Source: Verrucomicrobiales bacterium
GTDB taxonomy: Bacteria > Verrucomicrobiota > Verrucomicrobiia > Verrucomicrobiales > DEV007
DNA: 64,000 nt
Reading direction: 5' to 3'
NCBI GenBank assembly: GCA_029213065.1
Contig: JARGPH010000008.1
Location: 108,182-172,181 of the forward strand
Part shown: positions 42,186-51,248 of the stretch, in pieces
Layout of the letters: each line of letters opens with the position of its first letter
Position numbering within the stretch: position 1 is the first letter of the stretch
Program-made: the position numbers and the translations under genes
The notes under the pieces: generated by a model
What the model was told of the DNA's origin: nothing
The model's input: only the letters and a program-made list of their open reading frames with translations
Database searches by the model: none

Positions 42186-43424
42186 GTGAAACAGCTCGAC
42201 GTTTCGGAAGATTTTTTCCGCTCGGAAAGTGCCCGCCTCGTCGGATTTCTTGCAGTTCGATTCGGAGCGCACCGCCTCCAGTTTGCTGAGGACGTCGCGC
42301 AGGAAACCCTGGTGCGGGCTCTGCAAACCTGGCCCTATCGGGGAATGCCTGCGAACCCTCCGGCCTGGCTGACTCAGACAGCGAAGAATGTCGCAATCGA
42401 TTTTCTCCGGCGCGAGCGACGCTGGCGGGAAAAAGAAACGGACATCGCTGCTGAACAGGCTCGCTGGCTATCTGTTCCGGTGGACGACGAGAATGAGGAA
42501 ACCTTTGCCGACGATACGCTCCGGATGATCTTCGTGTGTTTTCATCCGCAGTTGTCGACCGAGGCGCAGACTGCGCTGGCCTTACGCACAGTCTGCGGAT
42601 TCAGCCCTGCCGAGATTGCCGCAGCGTTTTTTACCTCCGAAGGAGCCGTCAGTAAGCGCCTCGTCCGTGCGCGACAGCGAATTCGAGAACTCGGATTGCC
42701 TTTTTCAGTTCCGGGCCCGGAGGATCTTTCCGGTCGACTCGATGGAGTCCTCGACGCACTCTATTTCCTCTTCAACGAAGGCTACAAAGCTTCATCCGGA
42801 GAAGCTCTCGTTCGTGTTGAACGATGTCAGGAAGCGATCCGGCTTGTCAGTCTTCTTGCTGAGCATCCAACGACGCAGGCTCCGCGCGTTCTCGCCCTCC
42901 TTGCCCTCATGCTGCTGAATGGGGCCCGATTGCATTCGCGGACGGATGAGGCCGGTAATTTACTGCGTCTCGATGAGCAGGACCGAAAGAGCTGGAATCG
43001 GGCCATGATTGAAAAAGGGGGTCGCTGCCTGGCTCTTTCGGGGAAAGGTGAGGCGTTGTCTCTCTACCATCTCGAAGCGGGAATCGCCGCGTGTCATTGC
43101 CTCGCGGAAGATTCCGGTTCGACTGACTGGGGGCGCATTCTAACACTTTATGATCAAATGCTCACGATCGTGGATTCACCAATTATCCGACTGAATCGCA
43201 GCGTCGCGGTCGCCCGCGTTCTCGGTCCTGAGGCCGGTCTCGACGCGATAGAGGATTTACCGTTGGAATCGTATTATCTGCTGCACGCCGTTCGCGGCGC
43301 TTACAATGCCGAAGGTGGTCGAAATCAGTCTGCGTTGGAGTGCTTTCGCAAGGCGCTTACACTCGCTCCTCTGGAGTCTGAGCGGAATTTTCTCAAGGCT
43401 CGAATCACCGAGCTCGGAGCTTAA
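42186..43424 (+). CDS. ECF sigma factor, ECF42 type with C-terminal helical extension
   Basis: 412 residues. Region 2 (AEDVAQETLVRALQTWPYRG, AKNVAIDFLRRERRW) and region 4 (LALRTVCGFSPAEIAAAFFT, EGAVSKRLVRARQRIRELG) are clear. The 230-residue C-terminal extension contains LYFLFNEGYKASSGE and GRNQSALECFRKALTLAPLE, the DUF6596/TPR-like part required for activity in the ECF42 group, which has no anti-sigma factor. The start is a GTG at 42186. Location after PhnB, DUF1428, YCII and PhnB genes is the hallmark of ECF42, so it probably directs transcription of these very genes. Confidence 0.9.
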   Translation: MKQLDVSEDFFRSESARLVGFLAVRFGAHRLQFAEDVAQETLVRALQTWPYRGMPANPPAWLTQTAKNVAIDFLRRERRWREKETDIAAEQARWLSVPVDDENEETFADDTLRMIFVCFHPQLSTEAQTALALRTVCGFSPAEIAAAFFTSEGAVSKRLVRARQRIRELGLPFSVPGPEDLSGRLDGVLDALYFLFNEGYKASSGEALVRVERCQEAIRLVSLLAEHPTTQAPRVLALLALMLLNGARLHSRTDEAGNLLRLDEQDRKSWNRAMIEKGGRCLALSGKGEALSLYHLEAGIAACHCLAEDSGSTDWGRILTLYDQMLTIVDSPIIRLNRSVAVARVLGPEAGLDAIEDLPLESYYLLHAVRGAYNAEGGRNQSALECFRKALTLAPLESERNFLKARITELGA

Positions 43425-43463
43425 TCTGAATCATTCAGCAAATAACTATTGGACAAAGGCTTG

Positions 43464-43495
43464 TTATTTCTGTATTTTCGAAAATACAGAAATAA
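43464..43495. promoter_or_regulatory. Perfect 32-bp palindrome overlapping the ArsR-type start codon
   Basis: TTATTTCTGTATTTTC (43464-43479) followed immediately by its exact reverse complement. The last base is the A of the ATG of the ArsR-type gene. No Shine-Dalgarno is present. The site would be occupied by a repressor dimer exactly where transcription and translation start, so it is almost certainly the autoregulatory operator of this ArsR-type protein. Confidence 0.8.
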
Positions 43496-43857
43496 TGATT
43501 TCCTCCACCCAACTTTCTGAAGAGACGCTGGCCGACCCTGCTCGCGTTATTAGCGCGCTCTCAGATCCAGCCCGTCTGCGTATTGTGAATTTGATCCGAC
43601 ACGGGGAGGACGTTTGTAACTGTCTCATCGAGCCGATCACGGGCTACCTTCCTTCGAAAATTTCGCGACACCTCAGTCTTTTGAAGCAGGCCGGACTGCT
43701 ATCCGAACGGAGAGAGGGGACTTTCCGATATTACCGACTGAAGGAAGCGGGCAGTCCCGTTCACGAGGCGTTGCTGAAGTTGCTCGCTGAGATTTGTGAA
43801 TCCGATCCACTTTTAAAACAGGATCGCGAGGCATTTGATCGCGATTGCCCTTGCTGA
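43495..43857 (+). CDS. arsR: ArsR-family metalloid repressor
   Basis: 120 residues from the ATG at 43495, the first in-frame Met after the sigma gene and the one that falls at the palindrome. The winged-helix core reads LSDPARLRIVNLIRHGEDVC, and C41-N-C43 occupies the As(III)-sensor position (the CVC/CNC pair of ArsR proteins), with SKISRHLSLLKQAGLL as recognition helix. The final CPC adds two more thiols. The operator overlap means it represses its own gene. The next two genes are likely in the same transcript. Note that an acr3-arsR pair is 40 kb away (1723-3206). Confidence 0.85.
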   Translation: MISSTQLSEETLADPARVISALSDPARLRIVNLIRHGEDVCNCLIEPITGYLPSKISRHLSLLKQAGLLSERREGTFRYYRLKEAGSPVHEALLKLLAEICESDPLLKQDREAFDRDCPC

Positions 43858-43890
43858 AAGATTAATCAAATTCCAACCAAAATTAAAATT

Positions 43891-44388
43891 ATGAAAACCA
43901 CGAATCCAACTAACACTGATCTTGTTGAGATACTCGAATCAGCGAATCCGGAATCTCTTCGAATGATACTTCCTGATGGCAAGGTTGTTCCCGCTCATTT
44001 TCACGTCACTGAAGTCGGCCGTGTCCGGAAAGACTTTATCGACTGCGGGGGCACGGTGCGACAGGACGCCCATTGTCAGCTGCAGCTGCTCGTTGCCACG
44101 GATTTTGAGCACCGCCTCGCTCCGGCGAAGTTGCTGAAAATCATTGAAATGAGCCAGCCGATTCTCGGTGATGAGCCCTTGTCGCTCACGGTCGAATACG
44201 GACAGAAAGTGGCTGTTGTCTACCCCGTCTCCGCCCTCGAGGTAGAGGACGGAGTCTTGAGATTTTCTCTCGAAACCCCTGTGACCGCCTGTCTCGCGGC
44301 GGATGCGTGCGGCCTTTCTTTCGAAGAGGCCGGAAGTCCGAAGTCGGCAGCTGAAGCCTGCTGCGCGCCCGGTTCAGGATGTTGTTAA
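43891..44388 (+). CDS. DUF6428-like protein with Cys-rich tail
   Basis: 165 residues. VVPAHFHVTEVGRVRKDFID and CGGTVRQDAHCQLQLLVATD match the DUF6428 family, small proteins usually encoded beside ArsR repressors in arsenic operons. The C-terminal 30 residues add CLAADACGLS and end ACCAPGSGCC, a cluster of thiols suited to binding As(III) or a metal. It starts 33 bp after ArsR and is presumably induced with it. The biochemical role is unknown. Metalloid binding or delivery is inferred. Confidence 0.75.
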   Translation: MKTTNPTNTDLVEILESANPESLRMILPDGKVVPAHFHVTEVGRVRKDFIDCGGTVRQDAHCQLQLLVATDFEHRLAPAKLLKIIEMSQPILGDEPLSLTVEYGQKVAVVYPVSALEVEDGVLRFSLETPVTACLAADACGLSFEEAGSPKSAAEACCAPGSGCC

Positions 44389-44407
44389 AATTTACCCTCC
44401 AACTAAC

Positions 44408-44845
44408 ATGCCCATTATTCCATTGATCAGTTCTGACACGGCGGGGCCGCTGGGAGTGAAGCATCTTCCCCGGCTCTGGTTGAAGACCTTGTTAAGTGCC
44501 GTCGGCGAACTCCCTCCCGGATACAAGGATATCCGACCCGGTTTCGATTTCATGGTTCTTGAAGGGCTTCAACTCGATCCCGATACCGTTCGCGACTTTA
44601 TTGTCGCGACCCGCCCGACCTATCTTCAGTTCGAAGACTGGATCCGTTCACAAGAGGAAGCCGACCTGTCCCCGGGGAATGTAGCAAGAGTTAACACCAT
44701 CGTCGTGGACCGACAAAAAGCGGGGGAATCGAGAAAGCGAATGCTCGAAGAAAACGGTCTTTCCGAAGACTGCGATATAACCGATTCCATCATGATGAAC
44801 AATCTCGACGATTGGCGGGAGCTCCACGATTCGGTGGTTTTGTAA
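44408..44845 (+). CDS. Small DUF5069-like protein
   Basis: 145 residues from the ATG at 44408. The upstream frame overlaps the preceding gene and is rejected. The sequence contains LGVKHLPRLWLKTLLSAVGE and DFMVLEGLQLDPDTVRDFIV, a helical pattern like DUF5069 proteins seen in Planctomycetes and Verrucomicrobia. The function is unknown. It lies 19 bp after the DUF6428-like gene, so it is probably the third member of the ArsR transcript. The family call is from memory and moderate in confidence. Confidence 0.55.
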   Translation: MPIIPLISSDTAGPLGVKHLPRLWLKTLLSAVGELPPGYKDIRPGFDFMVLEGLQLDPDTVRDFIVATRPTYLQFEDWIRSQEEADLSPGNVARVNTIVVDRQKAGESRKRMLEENGLSEDCDITDSIMMNNLDDWRELHDSVVL

Positions 44846-45126
44846 GGTAGGCATCTCTCCATTCCGGGGAGGGCTTCAGGTCGCCAATGTTTCATCGCGG
44901 CCGGGGGACGGGCTGTAGATTTAATGGGGATGATGTTTCCCGGCGGATCGCGGTAGCGCGGGATTGCGTTTTCTTTTGTTTCATAAAATCCTTTTGTCGC
45001 TTGTCCTCGAATCGACGAGATGGAAGCTTACCGGTATCAGGGCAGGCTGAAGGTCTGTAATTGATTTTTTGAACTATGAGAGAATCACCTTTCACATCCC
45101 TTTTTACTCAGTTCAGACCCGTTAAA

Positions 45127-46215
45127 ATGGCTCTGACGCGAATCATTGTTTGGGGGATGATTCTCCCGTTTCCGGGGCTTCTGATGGCCCAGGATGATGC
45201 CCGGCCGGTCGAGGTGACGATGGCAAAGCGCGTTGAAGGCTTCTCCCGTAAGTTTACGTTCACCGGAACGGTCACTTCACCGAGACGCGCAAATCTTTCA
45301 TCGCGGATTGAGGGATTGGTCACTGATGTCAAGGTGGATGCCGGAAGTGAGGTTAAGAAAGGCGATGTTCTCGTGGAACTGGATACGAGGCTCGCGGAAC
45401 TCGATCTGGATCTGATCAATGCGGAAATCGAACAGGCCCGGATCGAAGTGGCTGATGCTGAACGGCAGGTAAAGGAGGTGCGTGATCTCGCCAAGTCAGG
45501 AGGATTTTCCAGATCTCAGGCAATTACGAAGGAGGCGACTCTCAGCATTAGCGAAGCCAATCTGAAACGGCTCGAAGCCCGGAAAAGTCATCAGGTCGAG
45601 CGAATTGCCCGCCACCAGCTCGTGGCTCCCTTTGACGGAGTGATCACCTCGAAGATTTCGGAGGCGGGCGAGTGGGTTGCAACGGGGGCGCCGGTCCTCG
45701 AGCTCATAGAAATGAAAGAGCTCCGCTTTGATCTTCAGGTTCCGCAGGAGTTTCTTGAAAAAGTTAAGGACATCGGCAGCGTGACCGTGAATCTGGATGC
45801 TTTCCCGGGGAGAGACTTTCAGGCCGATCTTGAGGCGGTCGTTCCGGTTAAAGATCACATCTCCAGGACTTTCCTGACAAGATTTTCATTGAAGAATCCG
45901 GAGCATCTCGCGAGCCCGGGGATGTCGGGAACCGCTACGATCGAGACCCGGGGCACTGCCGGAAAGTCCATTCAGGTTCCGCGCGATGTCGTGGTGCGTT
46001 TTCCGGATGGTTCTGCCAGAGTCTGGGTCGTGAAGAAAGCGGGGGAGGAAAGTCAGGTGGTCTCGAGGACGGTCCGCACGGCCGGCGAACTGGGAGAGAT
46101 GGCGGAAATTCTCGATGGGCTCGCCGGTGACGAAACAGTCGTTTTAAAAGGCAATGAGGGGCTCCGGGAGAATCAGAAAGTAGACGTCATTACCACTCCA
46201 CTTTCCGCACCTTGA
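45127..46215 (+). CDS. RND efflux periplasmic adaptor (membrane fusion protein)
   Basis: 362 residues from the Met at 45127, which gives a signal segment (MALTRIIVWGMILPFPGLLM). The longer start at 45076 is possible. It has the HlyD/AcrA layout: a beta-barrel start (TGTVTSPRRANLSSRIEGLV), the lipoyl half (VKVDAGSEVKKGDVLVELD), an alpha-helical hairpin (about 90-150, ARIEVADAERQVKEVRDLAK), the second lipoyl half (APFDGVITSKISEAGEWVAT) and the membrane-proximal domain. It connects the inner-membrane pump to an outer-membrane channel, which is not encoded here. The pump gene starts 1 bp after its stop. Confidence 0.92.
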   Translation: MALTRIIVWGMILPFPGLLMAQDDARPVEVTMAKRVEGFSRKFTFTGTVTSPRRANLSSRIEGLVTDVKVDAGSEVKKGDVLVELDTRLAELDLDLINAEIEQARIEVADAERQVKEVRDLAKSGGFSRSQAITKEATLSISEANLKRLEARKSHQVERIARHQLVAPFDGVITSKISEAGEWVATGAPVLELIEMKELRFDLQVPQEFLEKVKDIGSVTVNLDAFPGRDFQADLEAVVPVKDHISRTFLTRFSLKNPEHLASPGMSGTATIETRGTAGKSIQVPRDVVVRFPDGSARVWVVKKAGEESQVVSRTVRTAGELGEMAEILDGLAGDETVVLKGNEGLRENQKVDVITTPLSAP

Positions 46216-46216
46216 G

Positions 46217-49200
46217 ATGATCGACTACCTTCTCAAACACGGGACCCTTGTCGCGGTCACTGTCATTATGCTCATGGTCCTCGGCATTGTCGCGGCGACA
46301 CGGGTGCCGGTGCAGATGATTCCCGATCTTGAAACCCGCATTATTTCAATTGAAACGCGCTGGCCGGGGGCCACTCCTCAGGACGTCGAGAAAGAGATTT
46401 TGATCGAGCAGGAGGAGTATCTCCGCGGCCTGCCCAATCTCAAGCGGATGACCTCAGAGGCCTCGACCGGCGGCGCCGAGATCGAACTCGAATTCCCCTT
46501 CGGCACGGATGCGAATGAAGCACTTCTGGAGGTGAATAATGCGCTCAGTCAGGTGCCCTCGTATCCTGAGAATGTCGATGAACCCGTTTTGCGGTCCGAC
46601 TCATTCTCCTACAATCCTTTTATGTCATTTCGCCTCGTGCCTCTCGAAGGCAACCCGAAGGGGCACGACATCAATATGCTGCTCGATTTCGTTGATGATA
46701 ATGTCAGGCCTGCGCTCGAACGAATCGAAGGAATCTCCCAGGTTCAGTTGAGTGGAGGCGCTGAACGGCAGATTCGAATTCGGGTGAATCCGGAAAAGCT
46801 CGCAGAGCGGAAGATTTCGCTCGCTGATGTTCGCGATGCGGTTCGGAGTCGTAATACGGATACTTCAGCCGGTGATATTGACAGTGGAAAGCGACGCTAC
46901 CTGATGCGGACGGTGGGACGGTTTCATACGATTGATGAACTGCGTGATCTTATACTTGTGCGTCGTGGCGATTCGGTCACGCGGCTCAGTGATATCGCGA
47001 CGGTAGAACTGGCTCATGCGGAATTGCGGAACCTTTCGTACAGCGACGGGGACGCAAATATCCGCGTCAGTCTCGTCCGCCAAACCGGCTCCAACGTGAT
47101 CTCAATCAAGAAGAAGGTTTTACCTGAGTTGGATCGGCTTAACCGCGAGATTCTCGAGCCGGAGGGACTCGTTATGACGGTCGCCAACGACGATGTTCTC
47201 TACGTTCAGAGTTCAGTGAATAACGTCGTCAAAAATATTCTCATCGGAGCGATTCTGGCGACTCTCGTGCTCTTTCTTTTCCTGCGATCCGCTTCGGCGA
47301 CGCTCATCGGAATGTCAGGGATGCCGGTCTGTATTGTTGCCGGGTTTATCGGGCTGCTACTGATGGATCGGACCATCAATGTTATTTCACTCGCCGGAAT
47401 CGCTTTCGCGATCGGGATGACGATCGACAACACGATTGTTGTTCTCGAGAGCATTGAAGTGGAACGTCGCAAAGGAAAAAGTCGTTTTGAAGCGGCCCGT
47501 GACGGGGTGAAGGCTGTCTGGACAGCTGTCCTGTCAGGGACGATGACGACGGTGCTTGTGTTCCTGCCGATTCTCTTTGTGAAAGAGGAGGCCGGTCAGC
47601 TCTTCTCGGATATCGGGATCGCTATTTCCGCCTCCATCATTGTTTCGATGTTAGTTGCAATCGCGGTGGTGCCGGTAGCTTTTGCAAGTCTTCCGGGATC
47701 GAAAAAGAAATCGGCGAAGCCTCAAGAGCGCGAGCCCCGTCTTCTCAAACCGGTCAGTTGGCTCATCGCGAAAGGCTGGAGGCGCGCCGTCTGCATGGCT
47801 CTCACTCTTGTCGCTACGGTCGCTGCCTTTGTGTTCCTGACACCGCCTGCCGAGTACCTGCCTGAGGGTGAAGAGGCGAAGGCCTTCTCGACGATGATTG
47901 CCCCGCCCGGATACAGCCTCCGTGAGATGGAGAAAATAGCTCTTGAGGTTCAGGAAGAGTTTCTTCCTGCGATGAAAGATGAGCCTGAGAATTTTGATTC
48001 GGGAAAATCGAAAATTCCCGCGCTCGCGAGGATGACGATTATTATTCAGCCCGAGTCGCTCCGTCTTATCGCTGTCACTAAAAACCCCAAGCACATTGAT
48101 CCCTATATCAGGATCGTGAATGAGCGGTTCCGGAAAATCCCGGGGATGCGGGCATTCTCCGCACGCGGGTCAATCATCTCCAGTAACGACGGTGGCACGA
48201 GGGCGGTCGCCCTCGATATCAGTGGTCGGAATCTTCCCGAGATCTACAACACCGCACTTGAAGTCTACCGGCTCAGTGAAGAATACATCCCCGATGCACA
48301 GATCAATTCGGTGCCATCATCTCTCACTCTGGGGCAGCCTCTGCTTGAGATTAAGCCCCGGTGGGAGCGCCTTGAAGAACTAGGTTTTAACGCGGGCGAT
48401 TTTGGCTTTGCGGCGGCAGCTCTCAGTGATGGTGCCTTTATCGATGAGTTCTATTTCAACGATGACAAGGTTGATATTTTTCTTTTCAGTCAGGCAGAAC
48501 ACAATCAGGAGCTTGATCAGATTTCGATGCTTCCGATCTATTCACCACTTGGAGGGGTTCTTCCTCTCGGGGCTCTCGCCGGCATTGAAGAAACCGTGGA
48601 TACCGCTGAGATTCGCCGCGTCGACGGGCGGCGCACCGTGACGCTCTACGTGATTCCACCAAGGTCCGTTCCACTCGAAACGGCGGTGGAGACAGTCCGT
48701 GAGCATATTGTGCAACCCCTGCGAACCGGCGGGACCCTGCCGCCCGGAATCAGCATCGATCTGACCGGGGCTAGTGACCAACTCGATTCGACCCGTTCTT
48801 CGCTCGGTCAAAACATGTGGATCGCGGTGGTGCTCTGTTACCTGCAACTGGTCGTGATATACCGCCACTGGGGCTTGCCCTTCCTCATTCTCGTAACGGT
48901 GCCGCTCGGGATCAGTGGGGGTATTGTCGGGCTATGGCTCCTCAATTACATCGGTGGTTTACTTCCGGGTTTCGGTTTCGCGCCGATTCAGCAGTCTTTT
49001 GATATGATCACGATGCTGGGATTTCTAATTCTGTTAGGCACGGCGGTGAACAATCCGATTCTCATTGTGGAACGAACCATGGAGAACTTTCGGGAGAATG
49101 GTCTTTCCCCGCTTGATTCGGTCAAAGATGCCGTCGGGTCGCGGCTCAGGCCGGTGCTGATGACGACGTGCACGACACTGATGGGGCTTTCTCCGCTTGT

Positions 49201-49360
49201 CTTTATCCCCGGCGCGGGAACCGAATTATACCGTGGGCTCGGGGCGATCGTTCTTTTCGGTCTCGCCTTTACCGCGTTGATCACTTTGACGTTTCTACCG
49301 GCGATGCTGGTGTTCGTCCTCAACACAATTGTGCGAATCAGGCCCGGCAAAGTGGCTTGA
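46217..49360 (+). CDS. RND-family efflux pump (HAE1/AcrB type)
   Basis: A 1047-residue transporter with twelve membrane helices and two large periplasmic loops. Diagnostic elements include VPVQMIPDLETRIISIETRW, GATPQDVEKEILIEQEE in the pore domain, the helix-4 GIAFAIGMTIDNTIVVLESI (Asp-Asn where AcrB has Asp-Asp), and the second-half ILLGTAVNNPILIVER (helix 10), with FIPGAGTELYRGLGAIV near the end. The length and symmetry match HAE1 multidrug pumps rather than CusA-type metal pumps. The outer-membrane factor is missing nearby, so a distant TolC-like protein must be used. Substrates cannot be predicted. Confidence 0.92.
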   Translation: MIDYLLKHGTLVAVTVIMLMVLGIVAATRVPVQMIPDLETRIISIETRWPGATPQDVEKEILIEQEEYLRGLPNLKRMTSEASTGGAEIELEFPFGTDANEALLEVNNALSQVPSYPENVDEPVLRSDSFSYNPFMSFRLVPLEGNPKGHDINMLLDFVDDNVRPALERIEGISQVQLSGGAERQIRIRVNPEKLAERKISLADVRDAVRSRNTDTSAGDIDSGKRRYLMRTVGRFHTIDELRDLILVRRGDSVTRLSDIATVELAHAELRNLSYSDGDANIRVSLVRQTGSNVISIKKKVLPELDRLNREILEPEGLVMTVANDDVLYVQSSVNNVVKNILIGAILATLVLFLFLRSASATLIGMSGMPVCIVAGFIGLLLMDRTINVISLAGIAFAIGMTIDNTIVVLESIEVERRKGKSRFEAARDGVKAVWTAVLSGTMTTVLVFLPILFVKEEAGQLFSDIGIAISASIIVSMLVAIAVVPVAFASLPGSKKKSAKPQEREPRLLKPVSWLIAKGWRRAVCMALTLVATVAAFVFLTPPAEYLPEGEEAKAFSTMIAPPGYSLREMEKIALEVQEEFLPAMKDEPENFDSGKSKIPALARMTIIIQPESLRLIAVTKNPKHIDPYIRIVNERFRKIPGMRAFSARGSIISSNDGGTRAVALDISGRNLPEIYNTALEVYRLSEEYIPDAQINSVPSSLTLGQPLLEIKPRWERLEELGFNAGDFGFAAAALSDGAFIDEFYFNDDKVDIFLFSQAEHNQELDQISMLPIYSPLGGVLPLGALAGIEETVDTAEIRRVDGRRTVTLYVIPPRSVPLETAVETVREHIVQPLRTGGTLPPGISIDLTGASDQLDSTRSSLGQNMWIAVVLCYLQLVVIYRHWGLPFLILVTVPLGISGGIVGLWLLNYIGGLLPGFGFAPIQQSFDMITMLGFLILLGTAVNNPILIVERTMENFRENGLSPLDSVKDAVGSRLRPVLMTTCTTLMGLSPLVFIPGAGTELYRGLGAIVLFGLAFTALITLTFLPAMLVFVLNTIVRIRPGKVA

Positions 49361-49544
49361 TGAATCGGGCGCGTCGGTGCTGACTGAGGCTGTTGTAAAA
49401 GACCCTGACGATAATCTATCGACTTTAATTCTTCGCGCCTCTCACGATGGACGGTTGGAGTCGCCGCTAATACGTTAGATGGAAACTGATTGCTCACCTC
49501 GTATTTCGTGAAACAGGTAGACTCTTTCCATTCAACCAATTCTC

Positions 49545-51185
49545 ATGCGATTCATCCCTCTCTTTCTCCTGTTTTGCCTGACATTCAATGTAGCCCGTAC
49601 AGAAGAGAAGCCGATGAACGTGCTTCTCATTTGCGTCGACGATTTGAAGCCCCTCCTGGGGTGCTACGGTGATGCTGTCGCGAAGACTCCCGCGATGGAC
49701 GAGCTCGCTTCGCGGGGATTGCTTTTTGAATCCGCCTACTGCAATCAGGCGGTGTGCAGTCCATCCCGCAATTCGCTGATGACGGGTTTGAGACCGCAGA
49801 CGATCGGAATCTATGATCTCCCGACCAATTTCCGGAAGACGGTTCCCGACGCGGTGACGGTTGCTCAACATTTTCAGAAGCACGGCTATCGGACCGAAGC
49901 GCTCGGTAAAATCATGCACAAGGGGCATGGCAATGTCGAGGATGCGGCGTCCTGGACCGTTCCTCATTTTCTCGCGAAAGCACCGACCTACGTGATCCCC
50001 GCGAGCACCGCCAACGGGAGACCGGACCGCCGTGGTAAAAAGCGCGGCGCGGCAACGGAGATCGCCGATGTTGCAGATGAGACCTACGCGGATGGGCTCA
50101 TCGCAAAAGAGGCTGTGAGCCGACTGGAGAAGGCGGCGGCAAACCGCGAGGAACCTTTCTTTATCGCGGTGGGTTTTGTCCGGCCGCATCTTCCTTTTGT
50201 GGCTCCTGCCAAATACTGGGAACTCTACGACCCTGACAAGCTTCCTATGCCGGAGTTTACCGAGGCTCCTGAAGGGGCGCCTTCGTATGGACCTCATTCG
50301 GGGGGCGAGCTGCGACAGTACAGCGACATTCCTCCGAAAGGTGAGATCGATGAGACCCTGACCCGGAAACTCATCCACGGCTACTACGCGGCGACGAGCT
50401 ATGCCGATGCTCAAGTGGGCCGATTGATTGCGGCTCTGGATTCCAATGGTCTCAGCGAGAACACCATCGTCGTGCTGTGGGGAGATCACGGTTGGCACCT
50501 TGGAGATCATTCGATTTGGTGCAAGCACACCAACTACGAACAGGCTGCCCGAATCCCGCTCATTGTTGTCGCTCCCGGCGGGGCGAAGAGCGCGAGGTCA
50601 AAGGCCTTCATCGAAACGGTCGATCTTTATCCCACGCTCGCTGAGCTCGCCGGATTGCCTGAACGCGAAGGGCTGGACGGCGTCAGTCAGGCCTCCGTCA
50701 TCGCCGATCCGGAGGAGGCGGTTCGCGATCATGTCATTCACGTCTACCCGCGGGGAGGGCGTCTTGGCCGCGCGATCCGCACGGAGCGCTACCGGATCGT
50801 TGAGTGGAAAGTGCCGGGCAGTTCGGTCGATACCGCTGAATTCGAACTCTACGACTATGTAGCGGACCCTCTTGAGACGAAGAATTTAGCATCGAGCGAA
50901 ACCGCGAAACTGGAGGAGCTTCGTAAGATTCTCGCCACCCATCCGGAAGCGAAGCCTCAGTATCGCGTCGTCACACCTGAGCAGCTCGCGAAGAAAAAGG
51001 CCGCAATTGAAAAGCGGGTCAGGGCGTTTAAGACGCGGGATACGGATGGCGACGGTCGACTCACTCTGGAAGAGTTTTTGATCAAGCAACCTGACCCGGA
51101 GGACGCTCCGAAACGTTTTCCTGTTTTCGACAGAAACGGGGATGGCTTGCTTTCGGAGGACGAATACGTCAACGCAGGGAAATAG
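49545..51185 (+). CDS. Iduronate-2-sulfatase-like sulfatase with two EF-hands
   Basis: A 546-residue Cys-type sulfatase. A signal (residues 1-18) precedes LLICVDDLKPLLGCYGD, the opening characteristic of iduronate-2-sulfatase-like enzymes. The formylglycine site is C71-S-P-S-R, and ALGKIMHKGH and LWGDHGWHLGDHSIWCKH complete the active site. The C-terminus holds two EF-hand loops, DTDGDGRLTLEE and DRNGDGLLSEDE, which should bind calcium and may stabilise the protein or tether it. Such appended EF-hands are found in planctomycete and verrucomicrobial secreted enzymes. Substrate: possibly a sulfated uronic-acid polymer (inference). Confidence 0.9.
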   Translation: MRFIPLFLLFCLTFNVARTEEKPMNVLLICVDDLKPLLGCYGDAVAKTPAMDELASRGLLFESAYCNQAVCSPSRNSLMTGLRPQTIGIYDLPTNFRKTVPDAVTVAQHFQKHGYRTEALGKIMHKGHGNVEDAASWTVPHFLAKAPTYVIPASTANGRPDRRGKKRGAATEIADVADETYADGLIAKEAVSRLEKAAANREEPFFIAVGFVRPHLPFVAPAKYWELYDPDKLPMPEFTEAPEGAPSYGPHSGGELRQYSDIPPKGEIDETLTRKLIHGYYAATSYADAQVGRLIAALDSNGLSENTIVVLWGDHGWHLGDHSIWCKHTNYEQAARIPLIVVAPGGAKSARSKAFIETVDLYPTLAELAGLPEREGLDGVSQASVIADPEEAVRDHVIHVYPRGGRLGRAIRTERYRIVEWKVPGSSVDTAEFELYDYVADPLETKNLASSETAKLEELRKILATHPEAKPQYRVVTPEQLAKKKAAIEKRVRAFKTRDTDGDGRLTLEEFLIKQPDPEDAPKRFPVFDRNGDGLLSEDEYVNAGK

Positions 51186-51248
51186 ATTTCACGAGGCATT
51201 CGAGAGTTCAGGCTTCCTTCTCTCACTTTTTTAGTCAAGGATGCCCGA

